This document shows, one piece after another, positions 5,755-8,067 of a stretch of DNA of 8,067 nt. The notes beneath the pieces were generated by a model. It was not told the DNA's origin, searched no databases, and saw only the letters and a program-made list of their open reading frames with translations. Source of the stretch: an uncultured Collinsella sp. GTDB lineage: Bacteria; Actinomycetota; Coriobacteriia; Coriobacteriales; Coriobacteriaceae. Each line of letters opens with the position of its first letter. Positions within the stretch are counted from its first letter, which is position 1. Position numbers and translations under genes: made by a program. Location of the stretch: positions 1-8,067 of the forward strand of contig CAUBWQ010000031.1 of NCBI GenBank assembly GCA_958439775.1. Direction: 5' to 3'.

Positions 5755-8067
5755 ATGCAAAAGGAATACCTGTCCGCCGCGGCGGAGGTACTCAGCGACC
5801 AAGGTGTCGATGAGAACCTCGGCCTGAGCAACGATGAGGCGTCGTCGCGCCTCGCCAAGACAGGCCCTAACAAGCTCGAGGAAGCCGAGAAGACACCGTT
5901 GTGGAAGCGCTTCTTTGAGCAGATGGCCGATCCCATGGTCATCATGCTGATCGTTGCCGCCGTCATCAGTGCACTCACGGGCATGGTCAAGGGCGAGGCG
6001 GACTTTGCCGACGTCGCCATCATCATGTTCGTCGTTATCGTCAACTCGGTGCTGGGCGTGGTTCAGGAGGCCAAGAGCGAGGAGGCTCTCGAGGCCCTGC
6101 AGGAGATGAGCGCGGCGCAGTCCAAGGTGCTGCGCGACGGCAAGCTCGTGCACCTGCCGAGCGCCGAGCTCGTGCCCGGTGACGTGATCATGCTCGAGGC
6201 GGGCGACTCCGTCCCGGCCGACTGCCGCGTGCTCGAGAGCGCCACGATGAAGATCGAAGAGGCTGCACTCACCGGCGAGTCCGTGCCCGTCGAGAAGCAT
6301 GCCAACGTGATTGAGCTCGCCGCTGGCACCGACGACGTGCCGCTCGGCGACCGCAAGAACATGTGCTACATGGGTTCCACCGTGGTATACGGCCGCGGCC
6401 GCGCCGTCGTGGTCGGCACCGGCATGAACACCGAGATGGGTAAGATCGCCGGCGCCCTGGCCGAGGCCAAGGAAGAGCTCACGCCGCTGCAGGTGAAGCT
6501 TGCCGAGCTCAGCCGCATCCTCACCATCATGGTTATCGTCATCTGCGTCGTCATCTTTGGTGTCGACATCATCCGCCACGGCGTGGGCAACGTTCTCACC
6601 GATCCGACCGCGCTGCTCGACACCTTTATGGTCGCTGTCTCGCTCGCCGTCGCCGCCATCCCTGAGGGCCTGGTTGCCGTCGTGACCATCGTGCTGTCGC
6701 TTGGCGTGACCAAGATGGCCAAGCGTCAGGCAATCATCCGCAAGCTCTCTGCCGTCGAGACCCTTGGCTGCACGCAGACCATCTGCTCCGACAAGACCGG
6801 TACCCTTACCCAAAACAAGATGACCGTCGTCAAGCACGAGCTCGCCGCGCCTAAGGAGAAGTTCCTGGCCGGTATGGCTCTGTGCTCCGATGCCCAGTGG
6901 GACGAGGAGCTGGGCGAGGCCGTGGGCGAGCCGACTGAGTGCGCGCTCGTCAACGACGCCGGCCTGACCGCCGAGCACCCGCGTGTGGGCGAGGCCCCCT
7001 TCGACTCCGGCCGCAAGATGATGTCCGTGGTCGTCGAGACCCTGGATGGCGAGTATGAGCAGTACACCAAGGGCGCGCCCGACGTGGTGATCGGCCTGTG
7101 CACCCATATCTACGACGGCGACAAGGTCGTTCCGCTGACCGAGGAGCGTCGTGCCGAGCTCGTGGCCGCCAACAAGGCCATGGCCGACGAGGCCCTGCGC
7201 GTACTGGCGCTGGCAAGTCGCACCTACACCGAGGTCCCGGACGACTGCAGCCCCGCTGCGCTCGAGCACGACCTGGTCTTCTGCGGCCTGTCTGGCATGA
7301 TTGACCCGGTTCGCCCCGAGGTCGCCGACGCCATCCGCGAGGCGCACGACGCCGGTATCCGCACCGTCATGATCACGGGCGACCACATCGACACCGCCGT
7401 GGCCATCGCCAAGCAGCTGGGCATCGTCACCGATCGCAGCCAGGCCATCACCGGTGCCGACCTCGATCGCATGAGCGACGAGGAACTCGACGCGCACATC
7501 GAGGACTACGGCGTGTATGCCCGCGTCCAGCCCGAGCATAAGACACGCATCGTCGAGGCTTGGAAGTCGCGCGACCAGATCGTGGCCATGACGGGCGACG
7601 GCGTCAACGACGCCCCGTCCATCAAGCGCGCCGACATCGGCGCTGGCATGGGCATCACCGGTACCGATGTCACCAAGAACGTCGCCGACATGGTGCTTGC
7701 CGACGACAATTTCGCCACCATCATCGGTGCCTGCGAAGAGGGCCGTCGCATCTACGACAACATCCGCAAGGTCATTCAGTTCCTGCTTTCGGCCAACCTT
7801 GCCGAGGTCTTCTCGGTATTCATCGCCACGCTCATCGGCTTTACCATCTTCCAGCCGGTGCAGCTGCTGTGGGTGAACCTGGTCACCGATTGCTTCCCCG
7901 CGCTCGCGCTGGGCATGGAGGACGCCGAGGGCGACATCATGAAGCGCAAGCCGCGCAACGCCAAGGACGGTGTCTTTGCCGGACATATGGGTCTGGACTG
8001 CGTGGTCCAGGGCCTAATCATCACCGTGCTGGTGCTGGCGAGCTTCTTTGTGGGCGTGTACTTTGAC
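5755..8067 (+). CDS. Calcium-translocating P-type ATPase (SERCA-like, type II), 3' end beyond the window
   Basis: The visible 771 residues belong to a P-type cation pump that exports Ca2+ from the cytoplasm using ATP. Order of parts: N-terminal cation-ATPase domain (LSNDEASSRLAKTGPNKL, about 23-41); M1-M2 at 60-78 and 86-103; actuator domain with TGES at 173-176; M3 at 255-273; M4 with PEGL at 303-306; phosphorylation motif DKTGT with D346; nucleotide domain with KGAP from K439; TGD at 541-543; TGDGVNDAP from 613; M5 with N681 and E684; M6 with N708, T711 and D712; and the start of M7 at 745-771. E304, N681, E684, N708, T711 and D712 match the Ca2+ ligands of SERCA in M4, M5 and M6. PEGLV in place of PEGLP is a variant I recall from other bacterial pumps. 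M7 onward to the C-terminus is missing because the window ends. The start is set by AGGAGG at 5740. Other divalent cations such as Mn2+ cannot be excluded. Confidence 0.93.
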   Translation, partial: MQKEYLSAAAEVLSDQGVDENLGLSNDEASSRLAKTGPNKLEEAEKTPLWKRFFEQMADPMVIMLIVAAVISALTGMVKGEADFADVAIIMFVVIVNSVLGVVQEAKSEEALEALQEMSAAQSKVLRDGKLVHLPSAELVPGDVIMLEAGDSVPADCRVLESATMKIEEAALTGESVPVEKHANVIELAAGTDDVPLGDRKNMCYMGSTVVYGRGRAVVVGTGMNTEMGKIAGALAEAKEELTPLQVKLAELSRILTIMVIVICVVIFGVDIIRHGVGNVLTDPTALLDTFMVAVSLAVAAIPEGLVAVVTIVLSLGVTKMAKRQAIIRKLSAVETLGCTQTICSDKTGTLTQNKMTVVKHELAAPKEKFLAGMALCSDAQWDEELGEAVGEPTECALVNDAGLTAEHPRVGEAPFDSGRKMMSVVVETLDGEYEQYTKGAPDVVIGLCTHIYDGDKVVPLTEERRAELVAANKAMADEALRVLALASRTYTEVPDDCSPAALEHDLVFCGLSGMIDPVRPEVADAIREAHDAGIRTVMITGDHIDTAVAIAKQLGIVTDRSQAITGADLDRMSDEELDAHIEDYGVYARVQPEHKTRIVEAWKSRDQIVAMTGDGVNDAPSIKRADIGAGMGITGTDVTKNVADMVLADDNFATIIGACEEGRRIYDNIRKVIQFLLSANLAEVFSVFIATLIGFTIFQPVQLLWVNLVTDCFPALALGMEDAEGDIMKRKPRNAKDGVFAGHMGLDCVVQGLIITVLVLASFFVGVYFD

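Noticed and set aside
5703..5813. 36-codon upstream open frame overlapping the ATPase start (MIGHQSAEW...)
   Set aside because: Its only ribosome binding site candidate is GGGA three bases from the ATG, which is too close, and the peptide has no leader-peptide features. The same bases are better explained by RNA pairing.
5701..7986. 761-codon open frame on the minus strand opposite the ATPase gene
   Set aside because: It is codon-aligned with the ATPase frame, where antisense stops arise only from TTA, CTA and TCA codons that this GC-rich gene avoids. The translation is His/Asp/Gly-rich low-complexity with no recognisable domain.

Overview
The window looks like chromosomal DNA from a high-GC Gram-positive bacterium. 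Protein style, GC-rich codon use and strong GGAGG-type ribosome binding sites fit an actinobacterium of the Coriobacteriia, with Collinsella or a close relative as my best guess. That placement is recognition, not a search result. I see no phage, transposon, CRISPR or RNA-gene signature. The gene content is ordinary housekeeping and metal transport.

Layout. Positions 3-2711 (+) hold a complete group I ECF-type cobalt/nickel importer: the substrate-binding membrane protein CbiM/NikM fused to a C-terminal CbiN-like PDGLE domain, then the coupling membrane protein CbiQ, then the ATPase CbiO. The three genes are tightly spaced and read as one operon; its promoter lies outside the window. Positions 2792-3640 (+) hold a soluble protein related to zinc-dependent phospholipase C, with its own extended -10 promoter. 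A convergent intergenic stretch (3641-3852) carries a perfect 16-bp inverted-repeat terminator. Positions 3853-5313 (-) hold pyruvate kinase. A 441-bp divergent intergenic region (5314-5754) carries the pyk promoter on one side and, on the other, the promoter and leader of the last gene. Positions 5755 to the window end (+) hold the first 771 codons of a SERCA-like P-type Ca2+ ATPase, cut by the window edge.

The most interesting signal is not a protein. The roughly 110-nt leader of the Ca2+ ATPase gene can form a hairpin that buries the Shine-Dalgarno sequence in a 9-bp perfect helix. The same leader also contains two further helices, one of 11 bp and one of 9 bp, that cannot form together with that hairpin as simple nested stems. 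This layout is what a translational riboswitch or other RNA switch would need. I do not recognise it as a known class.

The second point of interest is the 5' end of cbiM. The conserved metal-binding N-terminus is absent from the open frame, but a good candidate for it is visible one frame over, which suggests a one-base frameshift.
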